Shown here in pieces: positions 1-7,466 of a DNA stretch of 37,278 bases (position 1 is the stretch's first letter; each line of letters starts with the position of its first letter). Below the pieces are notes generated by a model. That model saw only the letters and a list, made by a program, of their open reading frames with translations. It ran no database searches and was not told the DNA's origin. This DNA comes from Nocardia wallacei (GTDB lineage Bacteria > Actinomycetota > Actinomycetes > Mycobacteriales > Mycobacteriaceae): NCBI RefSeq assembly GCF_029869545.1, contig NZ_JARWQD010000382.1, positions 1 through 37,278 of the forward strand, given 5' to 3'. Both the position numbers and the translations under genes were made by a program.

Positions 1-320
1 CGAAAACCTAACCTAAACGCCAGCCGGAAAATAGCTGACAAAAACGTCCTGCCCTCACACGGGGGTATGAGAACAGGCACCAAAAATAATTGGCACTGAC
101 ATTCATCGACACACTATTGAGTTCTCAAAGAACACACGCACACACCATCTCCCGGACTTCCGCCCGATCGATCGGTGAGGCAACTTTTCCAGCTTAGCTC
201 AGCCAGCCACCCCGAACCAAATCGGGGTCTCGGTCGAACCAGTGTGATCATCAGGCGCTCATCGTCCTACCTCGTGTCCCCGGCCTCTCGGCCCGGGTCG
301 GCGTCCGTGTCGCTCTGACC
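1..320 (-). other. rRNA operon leader (5' part of pre-rRNA, truncated by window edge)
   Basis: On the minus strand this stretch begins just downstream of a good promoter and carries the actinobacterial rrn antitermination-type sequence at 109-134, ending in a short AT-rich tract. No protein-coding gene is supported here. The 16S rRNA gene itself is not in the window and should start just beyond position 1. The identity rests on the leader motif plus the promoter. The same boxA-like motif also occurs in 16S-23S spacers, but a spacer would not be preceded by a promoter and a protein gene terminator. Confidence 0.75.
109..134 (-). promoter_or_regulatory. boxA-like rrn antitermination element
   Basis: Read on the minus strand this is the sequence beginning TGTTCTTTGAGAACTC and ending in AATAGTGTGT. 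It matches the conserved element of actinobacterial rRNA leaders and spacers, where the Nus antitermination complex assembles on nascent RNA. Its core is also a short inverted repeat, GTTCT-CAA-AGAAC. Confidence 0.75.
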
Positions 321-326
321 TGGAAT

Positions 327-356
327 AAGTTACGTGCCAACCGCTTTCGATGTCAA
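327..356 (-). promoter_or_regulatory. rRNA operon promoter
   Basis: On the minus strand a perfect -35 TTGACA (351-356) is followed by an 18-nt spacer and a -10 TAACTT (327-332). Transcription would start near 320 and run left into the rRNA leader. It is the strongest housekeeping-type promoter visible in the window. Confidence 0.75.
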
Positions 357-436
357 ATCGCCTGGTCATACGGCCAAACAGCGATAGACGAACCGGTGAC
401 GACAAGGGATACAACATGGTGCGGGGTGGCTTCATT

Positions 437-482
437 CCCGGCAGAAATGCCGGGAGCCGGCCCACCCGAAGGTGGACCGGCT
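437..482 (-). terminator. Tandem hairpin terminator of groEL2
   Basis: Two hairpins follow the groEL2 stop codon. The first (455-482) has a 12-bp stem with one mismatch and a TTCG tetraloop on the minus strand. The second (437-454) has arms CCCGGCA/TGCCGGG with a 4-nt loop. There is no U-tract, which is common for actinobacterial terminators. They separate groEL2 from the rRNA promoter about 80 bp further on. Confidence 0.7.
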
Positions 483-515
483 CTCGGTTCGAAAGGTGTT
501 GCCGGGAGGCCGGAC

Positions 516-2141
<1,626 letters not shown>

Positions 2142-2245
2142 TGCGAAGTGATCCTCCAGGATTGGGGGTGACACGATGCTGGCCAGGCTCGGTGCCCGCG
2201 ACGGACGAGCAGGGGTGTCGTGGCTCCCGCTCTCACCGTCCCGAC

Positions 2246-2272
2246 CTGGCACTCACGGGTCGAGAGTGCCAG
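2246..2272 (-). promoter_or_regulatory. CIRCE operator 2 (HrcA site)
   Basis: Perfect inverted repeat CTGGCACTC-N9-GAGTGCCAG with the canonical 9-nt spacer. It covers the predicted transcription start and the first part of the groEL2 5' UTR. CIRCE is the binding site of the HrcA repressor. Confidence 0.92.
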
Positions 2273-2277
2273 GTCCC

Positions 2278-2306
2278 TTTCTAGCACTCAGGGATATCGA
2301 GTGCAA
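2278..2306 (-). promoter_or_regulatory. groEL2 promoter
   Basis: On the minus strand -35 TTGCAC (2301-2306), a 17-nt spacer and -10 TAGAAA (2278-2283). Both hexamers overlap the distal CIRCE element, so HrcA binding there would directly block RNA polymerase. The predicted start is near 2271, giving a 5' UTR of about 130 nt. Confidence 0.7.
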
Positions 2307-2307
2307 G
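2281..2307 (-). promoter_or_regulatory. CIRCE operator 1 (HrcA site)
   Basis: Inverted repeat CTAGCACTC-N9-GAGTGCAAG, a near-consensus CIRCE (consensus TTAGCACTC-N9-GAGTGCTAA), lying across the -35/-10 region of groEL2. It is centred 35 bp from the second CIRCE. Confidence 0.92.
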
Positions 2308-2322
2308 GTCGCGCCCCCAGGA

Positions 2323-2616
2323 CTACATGGTGTCGGTGACGCGCAGTGCCAGGGCGAGAAAGGCGTCGGTGCGGCGCTCCTCCGGTGAGCGCGGCTCCCC
2401 CCGCTCGACGGTGACCTGCTCGGCGTCGTGCAGCAGCAACTCCGCCTCGATGCGCATGATGGCACGGATGAACGGCGGCGCCACCTCGGGCGGGAGATCC
2501 CCGTTCACGATGTAGCTGCCGTCCTCACCGTCCTCGGTCTGGACATAGGAAAGCGCGCGCAGCAGGTCAGCGCGCAATTCCCCCGCTATTAGGTCGGAAT
2601 CCACGTCATCCGCCAT
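2323..2616 (-). CDS. Conserved hypothetical protein, acidic, 97 aa
   Basis: A 97-residue protein starting MADDVDSDLIAGELRADLL. It is acidic and mostly helical by composition, with no signal peptide, membrane segment or recognisable catalytic motif. I do not recognise the family. The ATG at 2616 is favoured over an in-frame upstream start because a -10-like TACGAT (2623-2628) lies exactly 6 nt before it, the geometry of an actinobacterial leaderless mRNA, and there is no Shine-Dalgarno. It is divergent from the methyltransferase gene and ends just upstream of the groEL2 regulatory region. Confidence 0.7.
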   Translation of the reverse strand: MADDVDSDLIAGELRADLLRALSYVQTEDGEDGSYIVNGDLPPEVAPPFIRAIMRIEAELLLHDAEQVTVERGEPRSPEERRTDAFLALALRVTDTM

Positions 2617-2622
2617 AGCCAC

Positions 2623-2628
2623 ATCGTA
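2623..2628 (-). promoter_or_regulatory. -10 element of a leaderless promoter
   Basis: TACGAT on the minus strand, followed by exactly 6 nt and then the ATG at 2616, fits TANNNT-N6-ATG. No convincing -35 is seen. Confidence 0.5.
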
Positions 2629-2640
2629 TCTTGACGCCCC

Positions 2641-2669
2641 TTGTGCAACCCGCATCCGGGTCATACAGT
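2641..2669 (+). promoter_or_regulatory. Promoter of the Tam-like methyltransferase gene
   Basis: -35 TTGTGC (2641-2646), 17-nt spacer, -10 TACAGT (2664-2669). The predicted start (about 2676) falls inside the perfect 12-bp palindrome GTACGTACGTAC at 2668-2679, which may be an operator. Confidence 0.5.
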
Positions 2670-2679
2670 ACGTACGTAC
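2668..2679. repeat. Perfect palindrome GTACGTACGTAC, possible operator
   Basis: A 12-bp self-complementary sequence between the divergent starts at 2616 and 2711, lying over the predicted start of the methyltransferase transcript. Placement and symmetry suggest a repressor site; the regulator is unknown. Confidence 0.45.
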
Positions 2680-2710
2680 GGTTTGGTAGTTGTGAGTTCT
2701 GGAGCCGCCG

Positions 2711-3475
2711 ATGTGGGATCCCCAGCAGTACCTGGCCTTCGATGATCACCGCTCACGACCCTTTTTCGAGCTGCTCGAGCGGATCGGCGCCGAGCGGCCG
2801 CGGCGAGTGGTCGATCTGGGCTGCGGCCCGGGACATCTGACCGCCGCGCTGTCGCAACGCTGGCCGGATGCCGTCGTCGAGGCGTCCGACTCCGCGCCGG
2901 AGATGGTCGCGGCGGCGCGGGCTCGCGGGGTGCACGCGACGCTGCTCGATGTCCGCGAGTGGGAGCCGGAGCCGGATACCGACGTCGTGGTGTGCAATGC
3001 GGTGCTGCAGTGGGTGCCCGGCCACCCGGCGCTGCTGACCGACTGGGCGGCGAAACTCCCGCCGGGTGCGTGGCTGGGAGTCCAGGTGCCGGGCAACTTC
3101 GACGCGCCCTCACACCGGTCGATCCGAGAGGTCGCCGGTGCGGAGCACTGGCGGGAACGGCTGGCGCCGACCGGCGTGCTCGAGACCCGCAATGTCCTGG
3201 ACCCGACCGGCTATGCCACGGTGCTCGCCGAGGCGGGCTGGGCCGTGGACGCCTGGGAGACGACGTACCTGCAGCGCCTGACCGGCGACGACCCGGTACT
3301 GAAATGGGTATCGGGCACCGCGCTGCGCCCGGTCCGCGAGGCCCTCGACGACGCCGACTGGGACCGATTCGTCGCCGAACTCGCCCCGCGATTGCGCACG
3401 GCCTATCCCCGACAGCCCGACGGCACGACGTGGCTGCCGTTCCGCCGGGTGTTCGCGGTCGCCCACAAGCCCTGA
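2711..3475 (+). CDS. tam: Trans-aconitate 2-methyltransferase family protein
   Basis: 254-residue class I S-adenosylmethionine-dependent methyltransferase, close in length and pattern to Tam, which methyl-esterifies trans-aconitate, an inhibitory by-product of the citrate cycle. The N-terminal MWDPQQYLAFDDHRSRPFFE is characteristic, followed by the SAM-binding motif VVDLGCGPGH (about residues 33-42), an acidic SDSAPEM second motif and VVCNAVLQWVP. The C-terminal LPFRRVFAVAHKP is also Tam-like. ATG at 2711 has GGAG at 2701-2704. It is convergent with the ClpC2-like gene, sharing one terminator hairpin. Substrate identity is inferred from family resemblance only. Confidence 0.85.
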   Translation: MWDPQQYLAFDDHRSRPFFELLERIGAERPRRVVDLGCGPGHLTAALSQRWPDAVVEASDSAPEMVAAARARGVHATLLDVREWEPEPDTDVVVCNAVLQWVPGHPALLTDWAAKLPPGAWLGVQVPGNFDAPSHRSIREVAGAEHWRERLAPTGVLETRNVLDPTGYATVLAEAGWAVDAWETTYLQRLTGDDPVLKWVSGTALRPVREALDDADWDRFVAELAPRLRTAYPRQPDGTTWLPFRRVFAVAHKP

Positions 3476-3492
3476 CCCACCGTGGTCAGGGC
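3469..3492. terminator. Shared convergent terminator hairpin containing both stop codons
   Basis: GCCCTGACC (3469-3477) pairs perfectly with GGTCAGGGC (3484-3492) around a 6-nt loop. The stem includes the TGA of tam (3473-3475) and, on the other strand, the TGA of the ClpC2-like gene (3486-3488). Confidence 0.65.
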
Positions 3493-4226
3493 GTCGGGGG
3501 TGTAGGGGGTTGCTGGGTGGCGTTCACGATTTGGGCGAGGACGGCCACGATGTCGTTCTCGAGTTCCTCCTTGTTCAGGCCGAGGCCGGACAGGATGCCG
3601 GTGCCGTCCTCCTGTTCCAGCAGGGCGAGCAGGATGTGCTCGGTGCCGATGTAGTTGTGGCCCAGGCGCAGTGCCTCGCGGAAGGTCAGCTCGAGCGCCT
3701 TGCGGGCGGTCCCGCTGTAAGGGATGAGTTCGGGGACCTCGGCCGCCGCGGGCGGTAGTGCCGCGGTCGCGACCCGGCGCACCGCGTCCAGGGAGACGCC
3801 CTTGGCCACGATCGCCCGGCACGCCAGGCTCTCCGAGTCCGCGAGCAGGCCGAGCACGAGATGTTCCGGCTGGATCTCCGCGTTGCCCGCGCGACGCGCC
3901 TGCTCCTGGGACTCGACCGCGACCTGGCGGGCGCGCAGGGTGAATCGCGCGAATCCGGCGTTCGGATCCATCCCGGGGTCGGCGGGGCCCTTCGGCACGA
4001 ATCGCTTCTGCGCGGCCTGTTTGGAGACGCCCATGCTGGAGCCGATATCGGTCCACGAGGCGCCGGAGCGGCGGGCCTGGTCGACGAAGTGGCCGATCAG
4101 ATGATCGGCCCCCTCGCCCAGGTGCCCGGCCACGACCACCGCGTCGGTGAGCTGCTCCAGGACGTCGTCGGGTCGCGCCTTCTTTATGCCCTCGATCAGA
4201 TCGTCGAGTCGTACTTTGTCTGCCAT
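3486..4226 (-). CDS. clpC2: ClpC2-like protein: HTH plus Clp N-terminal domains, no ATPase
   Basis: 246 residues, close to Mycobacterium ClpC2 (about 250). The N-terminal third carries a helix-turn-helix-like segment, ASWTDIGSSMGVSKQAAQKR (about residues 56-75). The rest is a Clp_N double repeat: NAEIQPEHLVLGLL near 115-130 and GHNYIGTEHILLALLEQEDG near 189-208, the sequence by which ClpC recognises adaptors and ClpC-targeting antibiotics. No Walker motifs exist, so it cannot unfold proteins itself. It ends in a Pro/Thr-rich tail. In mycobacteria ClpC2 is reported to sequester cyclomarin-type drugs and to control its own promoter (recalled). Here two copies of one inverted repeat sit immediately upstream of the start, consistent with autoregulation. 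The ATG at 4226 appears leaderless. Confidence 0.85.
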   Translation of the reverse strand: MADKVRLDDLIEGIKKARPDDVLEQLTDAVVVAGHLGEGADHLIGHFVDQARRSGASWTDIGSSMGVSKQAAQKRFVPKGPADPGMDPNAGFARFTLRARQVAVESQEQARRAGNAEIQPEHLVLGLLADSESLACRAIVAKGVSLDAVRRVATAALPPAAAEVPELIPYSGTARKALELTFREALRLGHNYIGTEHILLALLEQEDGTGILSGLGLNKEELENDIVAVLAQIVNATQQPPTPPTP

Positions 4227-4247
4227 GCGTCAACGATAGGTTGACGC
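4227..4247. promoter_or_regulatory. Operator copy 1, CGTCAAC-N5-GTTGACG
   Basis: Perfect inverted repeat GCGTCAAC-N5-GTTGACGC directly abutting the clpC2 start codon and covering its predicted -10 region. The same repeat recurs at 4256-4276, centre to centre 29 bp. Confidence 0.8.
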
Positions 4248-4275
4248 GTGGCGGATCGTCAACCTTTAGTTGACG
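4235..4275 (-). promoter_or_regulatory. Leaderless promoter of the clpC2-like gene
   Basis: On the minus strand TTGACG (-35, inside operator copy 2), an 18-nt spacer, then TATCGT (-10, inside operator copy 1), then six nucleotides and the ATG at 4226. This fits TANNNT-N6-ATG, so the mRNA would start at the A of ATG. Both hexamers are embedded in the paired operators. Confidence 0.65.
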
Positions 4276-4276
4276 A
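4256..4276. promoter_or_regulatory. Operator copy 2, CGTCAAC-N5-GTTGACG
   Basis: Perfect inverted repeat TCGTCAAC-N5-GTTGACGA, the same 7-bp core arms and spacer length as copy 1, lying over the -35 of the clpC2-like gene and about 18 bp past the end of the neighbouring flavoprotein gene. Confidence 0.8.
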
Positions 4277-4293
4277 CACGATTCCTGTCGCGC

Positions 4294-5379
4294 TCAGGGC
4301 CGTACGGACCATCCCGCACCGCGCACCACGGCCTCCTTGAACCACGCCGCCGGGCGGCCCGTGAGGACCCGACCTGTCGGGGTGTCGTCGGGGCGGACGA
4401 ACTGGATCACCGCGTCACGGCGACCCAGGCTGATGCATTGGACCTGGTAGCGGAACCGCAGCGCCGGAGGTTGCGCATCCTGCAGCCGGGCCAGTACCGC
4501 GATGGCGGCGTGGGCGCCGGACGGCAGTGCGGTCGCGCACGCCATCCGCAGTTCGCGGCCGTCCGGCCCGGCGATCGCCGCGCAGTCACCGGCCGCATAT
4601 ACGGCGGGGTCGGAGGTGCGCAGCGCCTCGTCGACGAGCAGGCGGCCGCGGGCATCGACCGCGAGTCCGGCGCGGGCGGCGAGATCGGGCACCTCGAAAC
4701 CCGTTGTCCACAGCACGGTTTCGGCCGGGACCTCGCTGCCGTCGGCCAACCGCAGCCCGCCCGGCAACACCTCGACCACCTTCGCGTCCGAGCGCACCTC
4801 GACTCCGAGCCGATCCAGCACCGCGCGAATGTGGCGGCGCGCCCTGTCCGACAGCCAGGCACCCGGCTCCGCCGCGCTCAGCAGCGACACCGTGAGATCC
4901 GGTCGCGCCGCGGCGAGTTCGGTGGCCGTCTCGATTCCGGTCGAGCCGCCGCCGACGACGGTGACCCGCCCGTGCAGCGTTCCCACCCGCGCGACGTCCT
5001 CCGGTGTGGCCACCGTGTGGGCATGGAGCCGAACGCCCGCAACGCTTTCCACGTCGGCCGCGCTACCCAGGGCGTAGACCAGGGTGTCGTAGCCGACGAG
5101 GGCGCCGTCGGCCAGGGCTATCCGTTTCGCCGCCGGGTCCAGTTCGACGGCGCGCCCCTGCACGAATTCGATTCCCTTGCGCGCCAGTAGTTCTCGTAGG
5201 CCCCAGCGTGGAATGCGCTGTCCGGCGGCGAGCTGATGCAGGCGCACCCGCTCGACCAGCTCCGAGCGGGCGTCCACGACGGTGATCCGGGCGCCGTGTG
5301 CCCGGCGGGCCAGTCGCCGCGCCGCCGACAGCCCCGCGTACCCGGCGCCCAGCACCACGATTCGATGCGATCCGGTCAT
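4294..5379 (-). CDS. NAD(P)/FAD-dependent oxidoreductase, NDH-2-like
   Basis: 361-residue pyridine nucleotide-disulfide oxidoreductase fold protein. The N-terminal FAD Rossmann motif is VVLGAGYAGLSAARRL. A second nucleotide-binding motif, VTVVGGGSTGIETATELA, lies near residue 150, and the C-terminal FAD site is AVYAAGDCAAI. No CxxC redox pair is present, so this resembles single-subunit NADH:quinone dehydrogenases (NDH-2) and related flavoproteins rather than disulfide reductases; the electron acceptor is not evident. ATG at 5379 is chosen for the strong GGAAAGGAGT just upstream. It lies downstream of an ECF41 sigma factor gene. ECF41 loci typically contain an oxidoreductase, epimerase or carboxymuconolactone decarboxylase target, so this is the likely target here. 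Confidence 0.85.
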   Translation of the reverse strand: MTGSHRIVVLGAGYAGLSAARRLARRAHGARITVVDARSELVERVRLHQLAAGQRIPRWGLRELLARKGIEFVQGRAVELDPAAKRIALADGALVGYDTLVYALGSAADVESVAGVRLHAHTVATPEDVARVGTLHGRVTVVGGGSTGIETATELAAARPDLTVSLLSAAEPGAWLSDRARRHIRAVLDRLGVEVRSDAKVVEVLPGGLRLADGSEVPAETVLWTTGFEVPDLAARAGLAVDARGRLLVDEALRTSDPAVYAAGDCAAIAGPDGRELRMACATALPSGAHAAIAVLARLQDAQPPALRFRYQVQCISLGRRDAVIQFVRPDDTPTGRVLTGRPAAWFKEAVVRGAGWSVRP

Positions 5380-5412
5380 GAGTGACTCCTTTCCGTAGGC
5401 CGACACTCACCA

Positions 5413-5439
5413 GACCGGACAGGGCCCCGCCCCCTGACA
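5413..5439 (-). promoter_or_regulatory. Candidate ECF41-type promoter of the flavoprotein gene
   Basis: On the minus strand TGTCAGG (5433-5439), 16-nt spacer, GGTC (5413-5416), resembling the ECF41 consensus TGTCACA-N16-CGTC as I recall it. The predicted start leaves a short 5' UTR with the ribosome binding site. This is a partial match only. Confidence 0.35.
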
Positions 5440-5483
5440 GGGGAGGAACGTATGGTGCGTCACACCGGCACGCCCACCACGCC

Positions 5484-5508
5484 TTCCCGGCATGCTTTCG
5501 GCCGGGAA
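5484..5508. repeat. REP-like hairpin element (copy a)
   Basis: 8-bp inverted arms TTCCCGGC/GCCGGGAA around a 9-nt loop (ATGCTTTCG). It is an inverted relative of the elements at 5518-5540 and 33419-33441 and lies in the same orientation as 33656-33678. Confidence 0.7.
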
Positions 5509-5517
5509 CTCGGTGGA

Positions 5518-5540
5518 TTCCGGCCAAAAGCGTGCCGGAA
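5518..5540. repeat. REP-like hairpin element (copy b, inverted)
   Basis: 7-bp arms TTCCGGC/GCCGGAA around the 9-nt loop CAAAAGCGT. It differs from the element at 33419-33441 at one loop position. With copy a it forms a head-to-head pair separated by 9 bp. Confidence 0.75.
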
Positions 5541-5559
5541 ATGAGGGAATGTCCGGGCA

Positions 5560-5622
5560 GCCGGAGATCAGGAGAACCTCCGGACCGCCGGAGACCAGGA
5601 GAACCTCCGGACCGCCGGAGAT
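5560..5622. repeat. 27-bp tandem repeat, two full copies and a partial third
   Basis: Units at 5560-5586 and 5587-5613 differ at one base; a third begins at 5614. Each unit contains an internal inverted repeat CCGGAG...CTCCGG, so each copy can form a hairpin. It lies between the sigma factor stop and copy b of the REP-like element. The 266-bp gap 5380-5645 holds no gene I can support. Confidence 0.75.
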
Positions 5623-5645
5623 GGCGGTGTGGGGCTGGGCGGCGG

Positions 5646-6533
5646 TTATTCGATGTGGGTCAGTTTGTCGGGGTTGAGGATCAGGCGGACGGTGGAGATG
5701 TTGGTGTCGGTCAGGTCGGCTGTGCCGACGACCAGTACGGTGCCGTCGACGCGGGCTACCGCGGCGGGGGCGCCGTTGATCTCCTCGACGGTGAGGTCCA
5801 GGCCGGGGATCTCGCGGGCGAACAGGCCCGACAGGTAGCGAGCCACCTTGGCGGCGCCGACGATCGGGCGGCGGGCCGCGGTGATCTTGCCGCCGCCGTC
5901 GGCCACGGCCACGATGTCGGCGGTGAACATCTGCTCCAGCGCGGCGACGTCTCCCGTGCGGGCGGCGGCCAGGAAACGGTCGAACAGTTCGCGGGCGTGT
6001 GCGGGCGTCGTCTCGAAGCGAGCGTGCTCGGCTCGGACGCGGCGGCGGGCCCGGCTGTAGAGCTGCTGCGAGTTCGCCTCGGTCAGCTCCAGCATGTCGG
6101 CGATCTCCCGGTGCGCGTAGTCGAACGCCTCGCGCAGCACGAAGACCGCGCGCTCGACCGGCGACAACCGCTCCAGCACCGTCAGCAGCGCCATCGACAC
6201 CAGCTCCCGCTGCTCGGCCGACTCCAGCGGACCGAGTTCTCCCCGGCCCGTCGGCACCGGCTCGGGCAGCCAGGGGCCGATGTAGGTCTCGCGGCGCGAG
6301 CGGGCCGAATCCAGCCAGGTGCGGCACAGATTCACCACGACGGTGGTCAACCACGCCTCGGCGGAACGGATCTCGGCGCGGTCGGTGCCCTCCCAGCGCA
6401 GATACGCCTCCTGCACGGCGTCCTCGGCCTCGCCGGCGGCGCCGAGCATGCGGTAGGCCAGGGCGAACAGCCGCGGCCTGTGCCGCTCGAACTCGGCCAG
6501 TCCCGCCTCGTCCACTCGCTCACCCGCCTTCAC
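5646..6533 (-). CDS. sigJ: ECF41-family RNA polymerase sigma factor (SigJ-like)
   Basis: 295-residue extracytoplasmic-function sigma factor with a C-terminal SnoaL-like extension, the ECF41 architecture. Sigma region 2 covers about residues 14-82 (FALAYRMLGAAGEAEDAVQE), region 4 about 110-165 (LSPVERAVFVLREAFDYAHREIA in part), and the extension 180-295. The three ECF41 signatures are visible: WLPEP (88-92) in the linker, DGGGK (212-216) and NPDKL near the end. In this family the extension acts in cis as a built-in regulator instead of a separate anti-sigma factor, and no anti-sigma gene is adjacent. The GTG at 6533 is chosen because it precedes the conserved region by the usual distance and avoids overlap with the upstream lipoprotein gene; its Shine-Dalgarno is weak, so the start is uncertain. 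Confidence 0.88.
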   Translation of the reverse strand: MKAGERVDEAGLAEFERHRPRLFALAYRMLGAAGEAEDAVQEAYLRWEGTDRAEIRSAEAWLTTVVVNLCRTWLDSARSRRETYIGPWLPEPVPTGRGELGPLESAEQRELVSMALLTVLERLSPVERAVFVLREAFDYAHREIADMLELTEANSQQLYSRARRRVRAEHARFETTPAHARELFDRFLAAARTGDVAALEQMFTADIVAVADGGGKITAARRPIVGAAKVARYLSGLFAREIPGLDLTVEEINGAPAAVARVDGTVLVVGTADLTDTNISTVRLILNPDKLTHIE

Positions 6534-6627
6534 CGTGCGCCACCGACCGGCGACGATACCCGCCACCGCCCACGCTGCGGGGTGCTGCCTGCGGTGTGCC
6601 AGCCGCCGGGCGTGCGGGAGCGTGTCG

Positions 6628-6834
6628 CTACCGCCCGGCATCGGTACCACCGTCCCCCTTGGGCCACTTGATGTCCGGGATCTGGATGCGGGGCCCGGTG
6701 CTCGTGGGTGGCGCGGTCGTCGGGGTGTTCTTGCGCAGGCCCGCGCCCTCGTCGGCACCGTCCGCCGGTCCGCAGGCGGTCAGCGACAGGGCGAGCGCAC
6801 CGGTCGCCAGCACGGCAATCGTCAACTTCTGCAC
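6628..6834 (-). CDS. Small lipoprotein, 68 aa
   Basis: Short secreted lipoprotein: signal segment KLTIAVLATGALALS followed by lipobox LTAC, then an acidic stretch and a Pro/Thr linker ending in a short charged tail. The GTG at 6834 is preferred because GGGAGG lies 4 nt upstream and the signal peptide then has a normal length; an in-frame ATG at 6876 would add an unusual leader. Residues after the lipidated Cys (GPADGADEGAGLRKNTP) resemble those of the next upstream lipoprotein (GGGDDSADDASGLRRNAP), so the two look like related genes, this one lacking the globular domain. Function unknown. Confidence 0.6.
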   Translation of the reverse strand: MQKLTIAVLATGALALSLTACGPADGADEGAGLRKNTPTTAPPTSTGPRIQIPDIKWPKGDGGTDAGR

Positions 6835-6933
6835 GGGGCCTCCCGCCGATCCGGCGCCGCACCCGTCGCGGCGCATGGAAAGACCATGCGCCGCAGCACT
6901 TATCGGCGACCAAAGGACCGGTTAAGGCACCCG

Positions 6934-7368
6934 CTACTGCTCCGCGAGGCCGATGGCGACCGCGACCGGTTTCTCCGCCTGACTCTCGGCCAGGCACACC
7001 AGTTTCGCGGTGCCCAGCGCGACATTCGGGCTGCCCTCGAACTTCGAGCCCGGATTCTCCGCGAGCAGCTTCTCCATCAGCGACTTCTCGCCGTCGGTGT
7101 CGAGGTTCTTGAATTCACCGCAGGTCGTCTGGGAGGCCGGGCCCGATGCGGTATTGCCCGACCGCTGCTCGGTGGTCGGGGCGGGCTCGGACGACTCGGG
7201 CGCGACGCCGGTTACGGGAGGGGCCGCACTCGGGGACGACGCGGTGACGGACGGCGCATTTCTGCGCAATCCGCTGGCGTCGTCGGCGGAGTCGTCGCCT
7301 CCGCCGCATGCGGACAATCCCAGTGCCAGCGCGCCCAGCACGACGGCGGTCGCCGAAAGTCGTTTCAT
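6934..7368 (-). CDS. Lipoprotein with HdeA-like C-terminal domain
   Basis: 144 residues. The N-terminus MKRLSATAVVLGALALGLSAC is a lipoprotein signal with lipobox LSAC, followed by a low-complexity Ser/Pro/Thr linker to about residue 80. The C-terminal domain begins TCGEFKNLDTDGEKSLMEKLL and has a second cysteine in LVCLA. The TC-x-[ED]F start and spaced cysteine pair resemble HdeA-type periplasmic acid-stress chaperones; this is a pattern judgement and could be wrong. It shares its post-lipobox segment with the smaller lipoprotein at 6628-6834. No clear Shine-Dalgarno precedes the ATG at 7368. Confidence 0.7.
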   Translation of the reverse strand: MKRLSATAVVLGALALGLSACGGGDDSADDASGLRRNAPSVTASSPSAAPPVTGVAPESSEPAPTTEQRSGNTASGPASQTTCGEFKNLDTDGEKSLMEKLLAENPGSKFEGSPNVALGTAKLVCLAESQAEKPVAVAIGLAEQ

Positions 7369-7466
7369 AGACGTCTAATCCCGGTGGTCGCATGCGCCGG
7401 GCCTGTCCGGCGCGCGTCGCAGCGTACCGGGCGGGGACGCGGATGAAAACCCGCGGGTCGACCAGC

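Noticed and set aside
1..340. 16S rRNA gene or tRNA at the left end
   Set aside because: Only leader sequence is present; no 16S 5' end or cloverleaf can be seen.
259..465. 68-residue frame over the rRNA promoter
   Set aside because: Overlaps the rrn promoter and the groEL2 terminator.
3486..4226. Truncated clpC pseudogene
   Set aside because: Intact frame with its own regulatory region and the normal length of ClpC2-type proteins, which naturally lack the ATPase domains.
5407..6354. Arg/Gly-rich frame on the minus strand over the sigma factor gene and repeats
   Set aside because: Out of frame with the ECF41 gene and running through hairpin repeats.
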